Shown here in pieces: positions 1 to 7,474 of a stretch of DNA of 33,398 bases. The notes under the pieces were generated by a model. The model did no database searches. It was not told the DNA's origin and saw only the letters and a program-made list of their open reading frames with translations. The translations under genes were made by a program, and so were the position numbers. Each line of letters begins with the position of its first letter. The first letter of the stretch is position 1. Origin of the DNA: Muribaculaceae bacterium (GTDB lineage: Bacteria > Bacteroidota > Bacteroidia > Bacteroidales > Muribaculaceae). The stretch covers positions 1 to 33,398 of the forward strand of contig JAEDFO010000022.1 in the NCBI GenBank assembly GCA_016292745.1, written 5' to 3'.

Positions 1-338
1 ATGATAGTCTTAATGTTCATCAGGTTGCCATATGTGCCGTTCCACTCATTATTGTAAGTAGAAGAAGCCATAACCTCAACCGGGTTGCGGAGCTCTGCCT
101 TCATCAACTGGTTGCCACCTGTACCGAATTCCTGTTCGGTATAAGAAGAGAGATACCAGGCATATGCACCCGAGGTGGTGGTGTAACCGGTCGACATGAT
201 AGCGTCGGTAATCATGAATTTTGCCCCAACTATATCAACAGCCGGATTACTGTTATCCTTGTTTATTTCATCCATTGTATCTTCAGAGCACGATACGGCC
301 AGAAGCGCTACAAGGGACATAAAAAATATTTTTTTCAT
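1..338 (-). CDS. SusD/RagB-like outer-membrane lipoprotein (SusD-like_2 type), N-terminal part
   Basis: The reading frame starts at an ATG at 338 and is still open at the left edge, so only the first 112 or so residues are visible. It begins with a lipoprotein signal ending in a lipobox (LLAVSC, Cys17). A segment reading EDTMDEINKD and NPAVD, then a run around SSYTEQEFGTGGNQ and ASSTYNNEWNGTYGNL, resembles the N-terminus of the SusD-like_2 branch of the SusD superfamily. SusD proteins are surface lipoproteins that cap a SusC barrel and capture the substrate. It lies 37 bases downstream of the SusC gene on the same strand, the normal susC-susD order, so the two are almost certainly co-transcribed partners. 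The family call rests on the pairing and the N-terminal pattern; the substrate is unknown. Confidence 0.85.
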   Translation of the reverse strand, partial: MKKIFFMSLVALLAVSCSEDTMDEINKDNSNPAVDIVGAKFMITDAIMSTGYTTTSGAYAWYLSSYTEQEFGTGGNQLMKAELRNPVEVMASSTYNNEWNGTYGNLMNIKTI

Positions 339-375
339 AATCTTATCTATTTCTGTTTTGAAAGTTCGACAATAA

Positions 376-3300
376 TTAGAATGTAAGTTTCAAACCGGCA
401 CCGAAACTCGAGGTTGCTGGAACTGAGAAACGTTCAAAGTAACCACTCATGTTGTTGTTACCCTGCGACGACTCTGGGTCGAAGTTAGGAAGTTTTGACC
501 AGATGAGGATGTTGCGGGCAAAACCATATACCGAGATGTCGAAGTTGCCGAGCTTTGGCAATTGATATGAGAGTGTAACGTCACGCAGCTTCAAGAAACT
601 TGTGTCGTATACACCAGCCTCTGTTATATCGTTGTAAGTCATAAACCAGTCTTGTGCATCAACTGCGATGGTGTTAGGCTGTCCGGTTGCTTCGTCGATA
701 CCTTCGCCTACATATGTTCCTTCGTGGAATGGAATAGATTCCTTGGTTGCACCGAAGTAGTTCATAACCATGTTTGTACCATGGTACATCTTGCCACCCT
801 TCTGCCAATCCCATGTGGTACTCAAAGAAACTCGTTTGTAGCGACCGCCAAGCGTAAAGCCTACGTTGAAGTCTGGCGCGCAGTTACCAAGGTCTTGACT
901 GTCACCTGTTGCCTGAGGAAGACCTTCAGAGAGGAGCAGACGGCCCTGTTCGTCACGTTTGAAGCCGATACCGTAGATGTTAGGATATGTACAACCAGCC
1001 TGTGCACGTACCTGTGGCTCAACGAAACCACCAAGCATGATTGATTCAACACCAGGAGCAAGCTCCTTTACGTAGTTCCATACGCGGGTGAAGTTAATTC
1101 CGAGGTCCAAAGAATAGTCCTTGGTTTGAAGGATAGCTGCATTGATACCCAACTCGTGCGACTGTGTTTCCATCTTACCGGCGTTGGTAATCATGTACTG
1201 GTAACCTGTTGCACCGTCGATGGGCACTGAGAATATCTGGTCCTTAACATTCTGATAGCTAAATGTGTATTCCAAACGCAAGCGGTTGTTGAAGAACGAA
1301 AGGTCTGCGCCAACTTCGAAGTTGGTTGTGTTCTGTGGTTTGAGGTTCTCGTCGTAGAGTACATAGTAGGTAGCAAATGCCGATTCGCCTGATGGCAATG
1401 GATAAGTAACAGGAGTATAGGAATACATACCACCGCCATACGAAGGAGTGTAGCAGAAGTTGTTGTAATACTTACCGGCCTGACCTACCTGTGCAAACGA
1501 TGCACGGAGCTTACCATGGTTGAGCACGTTCTTTATTGAACGGAGACCTTCGAGCTCAGTGAATACCCAGCCAAGTGATACCGAAGGATAGAAGAAGCTA
1601 CGGGCGTTGCGAGGCATTGTCGAAACGTAGTCGTTACGGCCTGTAACTGTGAGGTAAAGCATATTGTCGTACGATGCAGTTACGCTTCCGAAGAAACCTA
1701 CAGTACGTTCCTTGCCTTCGTATTCGCTCGATGTGAACGAAGTGGCGTTGCCGATTGTCGGCATGCCGTAGAAGTTGAAGTTGGCACCGTAGTAGTCCCA
1801 ACGACGATAGTTCTCGTGGTTGATTTCGTTACCAAGAAGCACATCTACATTCCACTGGCGCTCGTCGCCGAACACTGCGTTCAGGCTGGCAGTGAACAAG
1901 TTGTTGAATACGTTGCTCTGGTTACCATAGTTTTCAATAGAACCTTTCTTCGAAGAGTATGCCGAACCAACTTCAGAAACTTCGCTGTAGTTAGAAGTCC
2001 ACATATCGATACCGGCCTGTTCACGGATGGTAAGCTTGAGATTTTCGTTGCCAAGGTTTGGCGAGAACTCAAGGTATGCATTACCGAAAGCACGGTTAGT
2101 ATGCTGCGAGAACTCATCGTTTTCAGCCCACCAGTAAGGGTTGTTGAACGAAGTGGAACGGAAGAGCACCTGAGTGGTTGGGTCGCCCGGCACGTGAGTC
2201 GGGATGCCCTTGAGGTCGTATTCCGACGGAGCCGAGTAAACAACGTTCATGATACCGCTGTTGGCACCCGGGGCCGAAGTGATGCGAGAGCTTGAATAGT
2301 TCAGCGAGAAACCGGTCTTCCATTGGTCGTCGATGGTCCAGTCAACAAGGCCACGAGCACCCCAACGGGTCATGCCGGTCGACGGGATGATACCATTCTG
2401 GTATGAACTGCTCACACCAAACGAGTAGTTAACCTTGTCGCGGTTCTGCGAAATGTTAACGTTGGTGTTCTCGGTAAAACCGGTTCCGAGGAAGTCGCCT
2501 ACGTTGTCGTAAACCTGCGGTTTTGTCCAACCATCAAGACCTGCCTGTGCACGTTTGGGGTTGTAGTACATTCCTTCGTGCTTGCCATAGGCCTGAGTAT
2601 ATTTGTTATCGACATTACCACCATAGGTAGCATCATTGGCAAGTTCCGATATCTTTGGACCCCAGTTAAACGACGATGTCGGATCGTATGCACCTACATA
2701 GTTACCTTGTGCATATACCTCCTGACGCTGGAATTTGCGCGATACGCGCTCTGCGCTGAGGTTGGTTGATACTGTAACCACTGGTTTCGACGATTTCAAC
2801 GAACCGCGCTTGGTGGTGATTACAATCACACCGTTCGATGCACGGATACCATAAAGTGCCGATGCTGCCTGACCCTTGAGAACGTTAATCGATTCGATAT
2901 CCTCTGGGTTGATATCAAGGGTACGGTCAGAAATGTTGGCACCGGTTACCGACGAGCCTGTGCTGTAGTCAGGGGTGGTATTGATTGGCATACCATCTAC
3001 TACATACAATGGGGCGTTGTTGCCGTCGAACGAACGGGCACCACGAATTACAATCTGAGCCGACGCACCAGGCTGACCCGACGACTGACGTACCGACACA
3101 CCGGTAAGCTTACCTTGGATGGCGCTTGCCAGCGATGTTGTACCATCGGTGTTGAGGTCTTCAGCCTTAAGGTCCTGGGCTGCGTAGCCAAGTGCCTTAC
3201 GTTCGCGCTTAATACCCATTGCTGTTACAACTACCTCGTCGAGCTGGGTGTCGGCGCTCTCAAGAACCACCTTTACCTGAGAGGCTGCATCAACCTGCTT

Positions 3301-3537
3301 AGGCACCATTCCAACGTAAGTAACTGTAATAAGTTTTACACTTTGAGGGACTACAAGAGTGAACTCACCATTATAATCTGTGGCAACTGCGCTGCCACCT
3401 CCAACAGGAACAACGGTTGCACCAACCAATGGCTCGTTGTCGCCTGCAAAGACAACCTGTCCTTTCACAGTTTTAGTCTGTGCTGATACTGCTACTACAG
3501 ATAATAAAGCAAACAGTAATAAAAACAGTTTCTTCAT
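376..3537 (-). CDS. SusC/RagA family TonB-linked outer-membrane transporter
   Basis: This is a TonB-dependent outer-membrane importer of about 1,053 residues, the usual SusC length. In order it has a signal peptide (MKKLFLLLFALLSVVAVSAQ), a carboxypeptidase-regulatory-like beta-sandwich (about residues 22-105), a TonB box-like DEVVVTAMG stretch, a plug domain with the SusC hallmarks VRIRG-like IVIRGARS, LYVVDGMPI and ALYGIRASNGVIVITTKRG, and a 22-strand-type barrel ending in the aromatic C-terminus LKLTF. The ATG at 3537 was preferred to one nine bases upstream (3546) because it gives a standard MKK signal peptide. It pairs with the SusD-like lipoprotein downstream. No sigma/anti-sigma pair, hybrid sensor or hydrolase is adjacent within the window, so neither control nor substrate can be assigned. 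Confidence 0.97.
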   Translation of the reverse strand: MKKLFLLLFALLSVVAVSAQTKTVKGQVVFAGDNEPLVGATVVPVGGGSAVATDYNGEFTLVVPQSVKLITVTYVGMVPKQVDAASQVKVVLESADTQLDEVVVTAMGIKRERKALGYAAQDLKAEDLNTDGTTSLASAIQGKLTGVSVRQSSGQPGASAQIVIRGARSFDGNNAPLYVVDGMPINTTPDYSTGSSVTGANISDRTLDINPEDIESINVLKGQAASALYGIRASNGVIVITTKRGSLKSSKPVVTVSTNLSAERVSRKFQRQEVYAQGNYVGAYDPTSSFNWGPKISELANDATYGGNVDNKYTQAYGKHEGMYYNPKRAQAGLDGWTKPQVYDNVGDFLGTGFTENTNVNISQNRDKVNYSFGVSSSYQNGIIPSTGMTRWGARGLVDWTIDDQWKTGFSLNYSSSRITSAPGANSGIMNVVYSAPSEYDLKGIPTHVPGDPTTQVLFRSTSFNNPYWWAENDEFSQHTNRAFGNAYLEFSPNLGNENLKLTIREQAGIDMWTSNYSEVSEVGSAYSSKKGSIENYGNQSNVFNNLFTASLNAVFGDERQWNVDVLLGNEINHENYRRWDYYGANFNFYGMPTIGNATSFTSSEYEGKERTVGFFGSVTASYDNMLYLTVTGRNDYVSTMPRNARSFFYPSVSLGWVFTELEGLRSIKNVLNHGKLRASFAQVGQAGKYYNNFCYTPSYGGGMYSYTPVTYPLPSGESAFATYYVLYDENLKPQNTTNFEVGADLSFFNNRLRLEYTFSYQNVKDQIFSVPIDGATGYQYMITNAGKMETQSHELGINAAILQTKDYSLDLGINFTRVWNYVKELAPGVESIMLGGFVEPQVRAQAGCTYPNIYGIGFKRDEQGRLLLSEGLPQATGDSQDLGNCAPDFNVGFTLGGRYKRVSLSTTWDWQKGGKMYHGTNMVMNYFGATKESIPFHEGTYVGEGIDEATGQPNTIAVDAQDWFMTYNDITEAGVYDTSFLKLRDVTLSYQLPKLGNFDISVYGFARNILIWSKLPNFDPESSQGNNNMSGYFERFSVPATSSFGAGLKLTF

Positions 3538-4039
3538 ACTTAACATTAATAATTAGACATCAATAAATACAATTTGCAAAAAAGTGTTACAAAGAAATAT
3601 ATTGCTGAATTATTGTGCAAATTTTCTTTAAGGTTTAACATTATGATTAAATTATCGGCGTTTTCTATTCAAAATGATATTTAATAAAATATACGACATT
3701 TTGAACAATTATACAAATCTGCGGCAATTATATATTCTCAAACTCGCCAAAAAAACTGCATCCGAACACAATTTACAACCATTTTAGCCACAAATTGAAC
3801 AAAATTTACCACATTAATGCCTCAAATTAGCATTTTACAAGTCTGTTTACATATCAAACAATTCGCGTGTTAATTACTGTGTTAAAATTAACATTCCTAA
3901 CATCTGCTAAATCTTAATATCTTGATTGTTTTTGCAATTTTATGCAACAAATAGTAAGCATTTAATTGAAATTAATTACAAATTAAAACTTGACCAATGC
4001 AATCCATACAAGGAAATGCATTGGCCAAGTAATATTATT
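3538..4039. other. AT-rich intergenic region upstream of susC
   Basis: About 500 bases separate the SusC start from the terminator of the lipoprotein operon. The stretch is strongly AT-rich and no convincing reading frame was seen. Promoters for the SusC-SusD pair must lie here on the minus strand. I found no exact copy of the Bacteroidota -7 element; the nearest is one mismatch away, plus-strand CAAAATTT near 3800. A hairpin at 3994-4024 is listed separately. Confidence 0.6.
3994..4024 (-). terminator. Second hairpin downstream of the lipoprotein operon
   Basis: An 8-bp perfect stem (CCAATGCA at 3994-4001 against TGCATTGG at 4017-4024) encloses a 15-base loop. On the minus strand it is followed by CAAGTTTTAATTTG, a weak T-rich stretch. 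It sits just beyond the stronger terminator at 4040-4078 and could be a back-up terminator or an mRNA 3' end stabiliser. It could also be an operator for the downstream SusC gene. Confidence 0.35.
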
Positions 4040-4078
4040 AAAAACATGCAGCTGAATCACTACATCTGCATCATTTTT
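4040..4078 (-). terminator. Rho-independent terminator of the DUF4493/PCMD operon
   Basis: Immediately after the stop codon (4079-4081) the minus strand reads an A-tract, a 6-bp stem (ATGCAG/CTGCAT, 4046-4051 with 4066-4071), a 14-base loop and then a T-tract (4040-4044). The flanking A5 and T5 tracts can pair and lengthen the stem. Position, stem and T-run fit intrinsic termination of the six-gene minus-strand unit. Confidence 0.6.
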
Positions 4079-5650
4079 CTACTCATAATCCCATTCCAGG
4101 GCAAAATTGTCAACCACAAGCGTGCTCGAGGCGCCACCGGTAAAGAAATCACCATATTTGCTGGCTGAGCACACTATAAGTATGTGGGTGGGCACCTTAT
4201 TGGTAGCGTTATATTTCAACGGAATGTCAAACTCGGTGAAATTGTCGACGTTCTGCCCCCACTTCATCTCGCCATAAGCAATGATACCGGGCAGATTAGG
4301 ACTGAAAAGCTGCTGATTCTTTGGATTGGTGCGGATTTCGTACGGCTGCGCCCAATCGGCAAGGGCTATGTACACCACAGCAGTATCGGGCTGTCCCTTC
4401 AGATAGGCATGGTCGGTATTGGAATAGGCAATGGTGGAGGTAGTATACTTCATAAATCCGCGCAGACGAGTTGGGCGGCCTGTGAACGGGCGGCCGAAGC
4501 TCAATATGCCATTCGTGCCGTCGGTCTTCACATATCTTCCGGTAAATAGGTTTCCGGCTGCAAGTTTACCCACGGCTGCAATGCCCACAAACTTGGTTTG
4601 CAGCAATGCCGCACGCCCGGGCTTGCCGTCGCAGGTCTCGGTGGTTGGCACCGAGTTGCTGTCGCCAAGTGTGGTTGCGCCCTTGTTGCCGGTGTCCCAA
4701 CACTGTTCGCCGCCTTCGGCCCACGGATTCCATACTTTTCCGTCAAGATACCAATCGTCGAAGTTGAGGTTAGGCACAGTGAGCACCGATTCGGTGGTTA
4801 CTGATTGAGCTGCCGTGAACTCCTCGTCGGAATAGGCGCGCACTTCATATTCTGTATTGGCTTTCAGATGGCGAATCGAAGCGCTGAACGAGCCTCCGTT
4901 GTGGGTAATCCACGAGCTCGGGACCTCAATCCAGTTGTCATCGCCGGCAAGGCGATACTGGAAGCCGTTTTTGCGGCCATCCTGCGCTGCGCCATATGCC
5001 CAGACCACATTGGTCCAGCCATCCACCTGAGTGAGCGACACACTCTGGGCCGACTGCTCCACGTAGATGGTCCACTTTTCGTTGACACCATGATAAGCTA
5101 CTCTCACATCGAACGGCGATGAGAAATCAAGCGTAGCGCCCTCGAGTTCGGGAGTTACGGTTGTGATTTGTTCCGGACCGAGCTTGGCCTTGAGCACCTT
5201 CAGAGCCGATAGATTTGCCGACTCAGGCACAGTTACCACAATTCGGCGGCCGGGCACATCAATCACCGACTCGCCTATCTGCCCGTCGATTACAAAATAG
5301 CGTTCAATGTTCTGCGATGCCGTTATAGTCCACTCGTAGTCGTAATACAGGAACATCTTCACCGTTACCGGGTTACGCAGGTCGAGAGGCTGTGCCAAAT
5401 CGGGCGACACAATCTTGGCTCCTTCGTTGATGGTGTACGACACTATCGACACCTTCGACAGGTCGGCGGTCTCGGGCATATACAACGTTACGGTCTTCTT
5501 GTCGGAGTCGATGGCGGCGGCACCACTCTCGCCCGATGCGCTGATTGCCGTGAATCTCACATCGAGATGCGGATATGGTATATCGTTTTTAATACACGAT
5601 GTCATCATCACGAGCACCAACAGCGTGATTATGTAATAGTATTTCTTCAT
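4079..5650 (-). CDS. PCMD-domain surface lipoprotein
   Basis: A 523-residue lipoprotein starting MKKYYYI with lipobox MMTSC (Cys19). Residues about 30-113 and 118-198 form two related beta-sandwich repeats (TVTLYMPETADLSKVSI and RIVVTVPESANLSALKV), like the paired DUF5018-type repeats of Bacteroides PCMD proteins. Residues about 205-287 look fibronectin-III-like (LKANTEYEVRAYSD). Residues about 293-523 are the PCMD domain (putative carbohydrate metabolism domain), with motifs CWDTGNKG, AAGNLFTGRYVKTDGTNG, FGRPFTGRP and IIAYGEMKWG. The PCMD name reflects a putative glycan link; no activity is established. The frame is open far upstream, but ATG 5650 (alternative 5659) was chosen because a lipoprotein signal follows and it clears the upstream gene. 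It is the last gene of its operon and lacks the DUF4493 N-terminus of its neighbours. Confidence 0.88.
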   Translation of the reverse strand: MKKYYYIITLLVLVMMTSCIKNDIPYPHLDVRFTAISASGESGAAAIDSDKKTVTLYMPETADLSKVSIVSYTINEGAKIVSPDLAQPLDLRNPVTVKMFLYYDYEWTITASQNIERYFVIDGQIGESVIDVPGRRIVVTVPESANLSALKVLKAKLGPEQITTVTPELEGATLDFSSPFDVRVAYHGVNEKWTIYVEQSAQSVSLTQVDGWTNVVWAYGAAQDGRKNGFQYRLAGDDNWIEVPSSWITHNGGSFSASIRHLKANTEYEVRAYSDEEFTAAQSVTTESVLTVPNLNFDDWYLDGKVWNPWAEGGEQCWDTGNKGATTLGDSNSVPTTETCDGKPGRAALLQTKFVGIAAVGKLAAGNLFTGRYVKTDGTNGILSFGRPFTGRPTRLRGFMKYTTSTIAYSNTDHAYLKGQPDTAVVYIALADWAQPYEIRTNPKNQQLFSPNLPGIIAYGEMKWGQNVDNFTEFDIPLKYNATNKVPTHILIVCSASKYGDFFTGGASSTLVVDNFALEWDYE

Positions 5651-5684
5651 TTCTGTCATAATGAGTCTGATGATATACATTATA

Positions 5685-6551
5685 TTAAATGTGTACGGCA
5701 ATACCCAGATTGATGTTGAACAAATTAACCTTGAAGTCGGCACCGCTCGAGAAACGCGAGCCCTCCTCCACTTCGTTGGTTTTCTGCTTCTCGTTCTTGA
5801 AATAGAAGCCGAGAACGCCAAACGATATGTTGAAGCTCACGTAGTCGTGGAAAAACACGCACAAGCCAGGCGAGAAGTTCAGACGGCACTCAGTTATGTC
5901 GGTGCGTGTATCGCGCGGCTCGTTGTTGTAATAGCGCAGGAACCGGCCGGTTCCGCTGCCAAACGACAGGTCGACTTCGTTGAAAATGCCGAACCGCTTC
6001 CCGTTGTCAAGACCGATGTAGTGGCGATAGAACACCGATGCCGAATAATATTCGTAGTTATACACCACATTGTGAATGTCGAAATTAAGATCGTCACCAA
6101 GGTCAACAGCAAGCGAATTAAGGTCGAAATTGGTCTTGTTGTATCCCAAGCGCATACCTATCGACGAATTGCTCTTGAAGAAATACGACACATACGGCTT
6201 CACCGAATAAATGGTACCATTGAGGTTCAGGTCGTCGACCACACTCAAAAACGTAAAGTCGTCGCTGTTGATGCTTCCGTACGAGGCTGTAATACCCAAC
6301 GACCACTGTCCTTTCGGGATGAACAGATAATTGAAAAGTCCACGGTCGTAACGGCCGAAATTCTTCTCGGGAATAATCACGTCCACTGTATCGTTGCCCA
6401 CAATTACCATTTCTCGTACATCCTCGGGGGTCTCCTGATTGCTCTGCAACGTATCGGCAACCACCTGTTGCTGTTGGGCACTCACTCCACTGGCCACCCA
6501 AATCGCAGCAAGAAATATAATAATTCTGATATTCTTCATCTTCATAATCAT
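5685..6551 (-). CDS. Small outer-membrane beta-barrel protein (second of a tandem pair)
   Basis: A 288-residue protein with a signal peptide (about MKNIRIIIFLAAIWVASGVSAQ) and alternating hydrophobic/polar strands typical of an outer-membrane barrel. After an acidic linker (to about residue 65) the barrel opens with LFIPKGQWSLGITASYGS and ends FKVNLFNINLGIAVHI. The paralogue encoded just upstream shares FIPKGQ, the FGIFNEVDLSFGSG-like strand, the VSFNISFGVLGF-like strand and the C-terminal strand. Its start is ambiguous: ATG 6551 overlaps the previous stop by one base (TAATG, suggesting translational coupling), while ATGs at 6545 and 6539 give a shorter signal peptide. The family is common in Bacteroidales as 'porin-like/outer membrane beta-barrel'. 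I know of no defined function. Its place between lipoprotein genes suggests a membrane partner for them. Confidence 0.85.
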   Translation of the reverse strand: MIMKMKNIRIIIFLAAIWVASGVSAQQQQVVADTLQSNQETPEDVREMVIVGNDTVDVIIPEKNFGRYDRGLFNYLFIPKGQWSLGITASYGSINSDDFTFLSVVDDLNLNGTIYSVKPYVSYFFKSNSSIGMRLGYNKTNFDLNSLAVDLGDDLNFDIHNVVYNYEYYSASVFYRHYIGLDNGKRFGIFNEVDLSFGSGTGRFLRYYNNEPRDTRTDITECRLNFSPGLCVFFHDYVSFNISFGVLGFYFKNEKQKTNEVEEGSRFSSGADFKVNLFNINLGIAVHI

Positions 6552-7297
6552 TATAGATAGAATGCAGCCCCAATGGAAATTGAGAACAGGTTAATCTTGA
6601 AATTTGCCGATGTGGTCTTCAGATTCGATATATAAATCTGGTCGGTGGTGAGTTTTGAATGTGTATATCCAAAACCGAGCACTCCGACATTCACCTCTAT
6701 TGCAGAATAATTGTTGAGGAACACCACAATGCCCGGAGCCAGACCGATATCAAACGAGAGGTCGCGTTTAAACGAGCCTGTGAAATCGGTGCCTGAGCCA
6801 TTGGTGGTTTTCGACTGTCCGTAGCCAAATTCGAGCTGCATTTCGGCAAAAAGACCGAAACGGCTTGTCGAGCCCAGGCTAAGATACTGGCGAAGGATGC
6901 CCATGGCCGATATCTTATGGTTAATATCGTAAAGGTTGTCGGCACTATAGTCGGATTCAGAATCGAACTTTATCTCGGCCTCGTCAATCTTCGAGCGCGA
7001 ACGCTTATAGGCCACACGTCCACCTATAGCGAGGTTGTCCTTGACTGCATAGCATAGCATGGGGCTCACCTTCATCGAATAGGTATTGCCCGATATGCCC
7101 TCGACTATCAGAAACTGATAATTGTCGTTGTTCGACTGGCTGAAGCTGGCCGTCAGGCCGGCTATGAATTGCCCCTTCGGAATAAAAGTGGTTTGTTCAA
7201 GGCCACGACGGAATGGCTGCTGCGCCATGGCTGCACTACAGAAGCACAGCACTGCCACAATGGCCAACATCATTCCGATTGGTCGTTTTCTAATCAT
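6551..7297 (-). CDS. Small outer-membrane beta-barrel protein (first of a tandem pair)
   Basis: A 248-residue protein with signal peptide MIRKRPIGMMLAIVAVLCFC...AMAQ. The mature part starts with TTFIPKGQFIAGLTASFS and continues as amphipathic strands (MKVSPMLCYAVKDNLAIGGR, RFGLFAEMQLEFGYGQS, AIEVNVGVLGFGYTH). The last strand, KINLFSISIGAAFYL, ends two residues after an aromatic, as barrels often do. It is a paralogue of the next gene and shares its whole barrel plan but lacks the acidic linker. It is preceded by a dedicated promoter (7424-7431), a leader of about 120 bases with a 15-bp hairpin, and a possible leader peptide overlapping its ATG. The barrel pair may therefore be made at a different level from the lipoproteins upstream. 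Function unknown; the barrel assignment is from sequence pattern. Confidence 0.86.
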   Translation of the reverse strand: MIRKRPIGMMLAIVAVLCFCSAAMAQQPFRRGLEQTTFIPKGQFIAGLTASFSQSNNDNYQFLIVEGISGNTYSMKVSPMLCYAVKDNLAIGGRVAYKRSRSKIDEAEIKFDSESDYSADNLYDINHKISAMGILRQYLSLGSTSRFGLFAEMQLEFGYGQSKTTNGSGTDFTGSFKRDLSFDIGLAPGIVVFLNNYSAIEVNVGVLGFGYTHSKLTTDQIYISNLKTTSANFKINLFSISIGAAFYL

Positions 7298-7350
7298 ATA
7301 TCCTTATATAATGAAATATCACTCCATAACGGCGGCCGAAGCTGCCGCAT
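7294..7350 (-). CDS. Possible 18-residue leader peptide overlapping the barrel gene start
   Basis: In the leader of the barrel gene a minus-strand ATG at 7350 opens an 18-codon frame (MRQLRPPLWSDISLYKDI). Its TGA stop overlaps the barrel ATG as ATGA (7294-7297), the arrangement used for translational coupling. A GC-rich 5-bp stem (7332-7336 with 7344-7348) lies over its first codons. A frame this short arises easily by chance, so only the exact ATGA overlap and the position in a structured leader support it. Confidence 0.25.
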   Translation of the reverse strand: MRQLRPPLWSDISLYKDI

Positions 7351-7366
7351 TTTGATAGTTGTTTTA

Positions 7367-7415
7367 TTCAACAATTCTGATTCCGGAAAAGTTCCGGAAT
7401 CAGAATAAAGTTGAA
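7367..7415 (-). promoter_or_regulatory. Long perfect stem-loop at the 5' end of the barrel-operon leader
   Basis: Positions 7374-7388 and 7392-7406 form a perfect 15-bp inverted repeat around a 3-base centre (7389-7391). An outer TTCAAC/GTTGAA pair (7367-7372 with 7410-7415) extends it across a small bulge. On the minus strand it starts within about five bases of the start site predicted from the promoter at 7424-7431. No T-run follows, so simple intrinsic termination is unlikely. It could shield the mRNA 5' end, bind a regulator as DNA, or end transcripts arriving from the upstream lipoprotein gene. Confidence 0.7.
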
Positions 7416-7423
7416 ATTCGCTG

Positions 7424-7431
7424 CAAAGGTA
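7424..7431 (-). promoter_or_regulatory. Bacteroidota -7 promoter element for the barrel genes
   Basis: The minus strand reads TACCTTTG, an exact match to the primary sigma -7 consensus TAnnTTTG of Bacteroidota. No TTTG is present at the usual 19-21 base distance upstream. The predicted start site is near 7418, giving a leader of about 120 bases. It lies 43 bases past the stop of the preceding lipoprotein gene, making it an internal or second promoter of the operon. Confidence 0.6.
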
Positions 7432-7474
7432 GTGCAAATCGGGCAATCGGAGCCCGATTTTACATCACATTGTT

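Noticed and set aside
5661..6560. Plus-strand open frame of 299 codons opposite a barrel gene
   Set aside because: Antisense to a gene with a clear signal peptide and paralogue; a codon-bias shadow.
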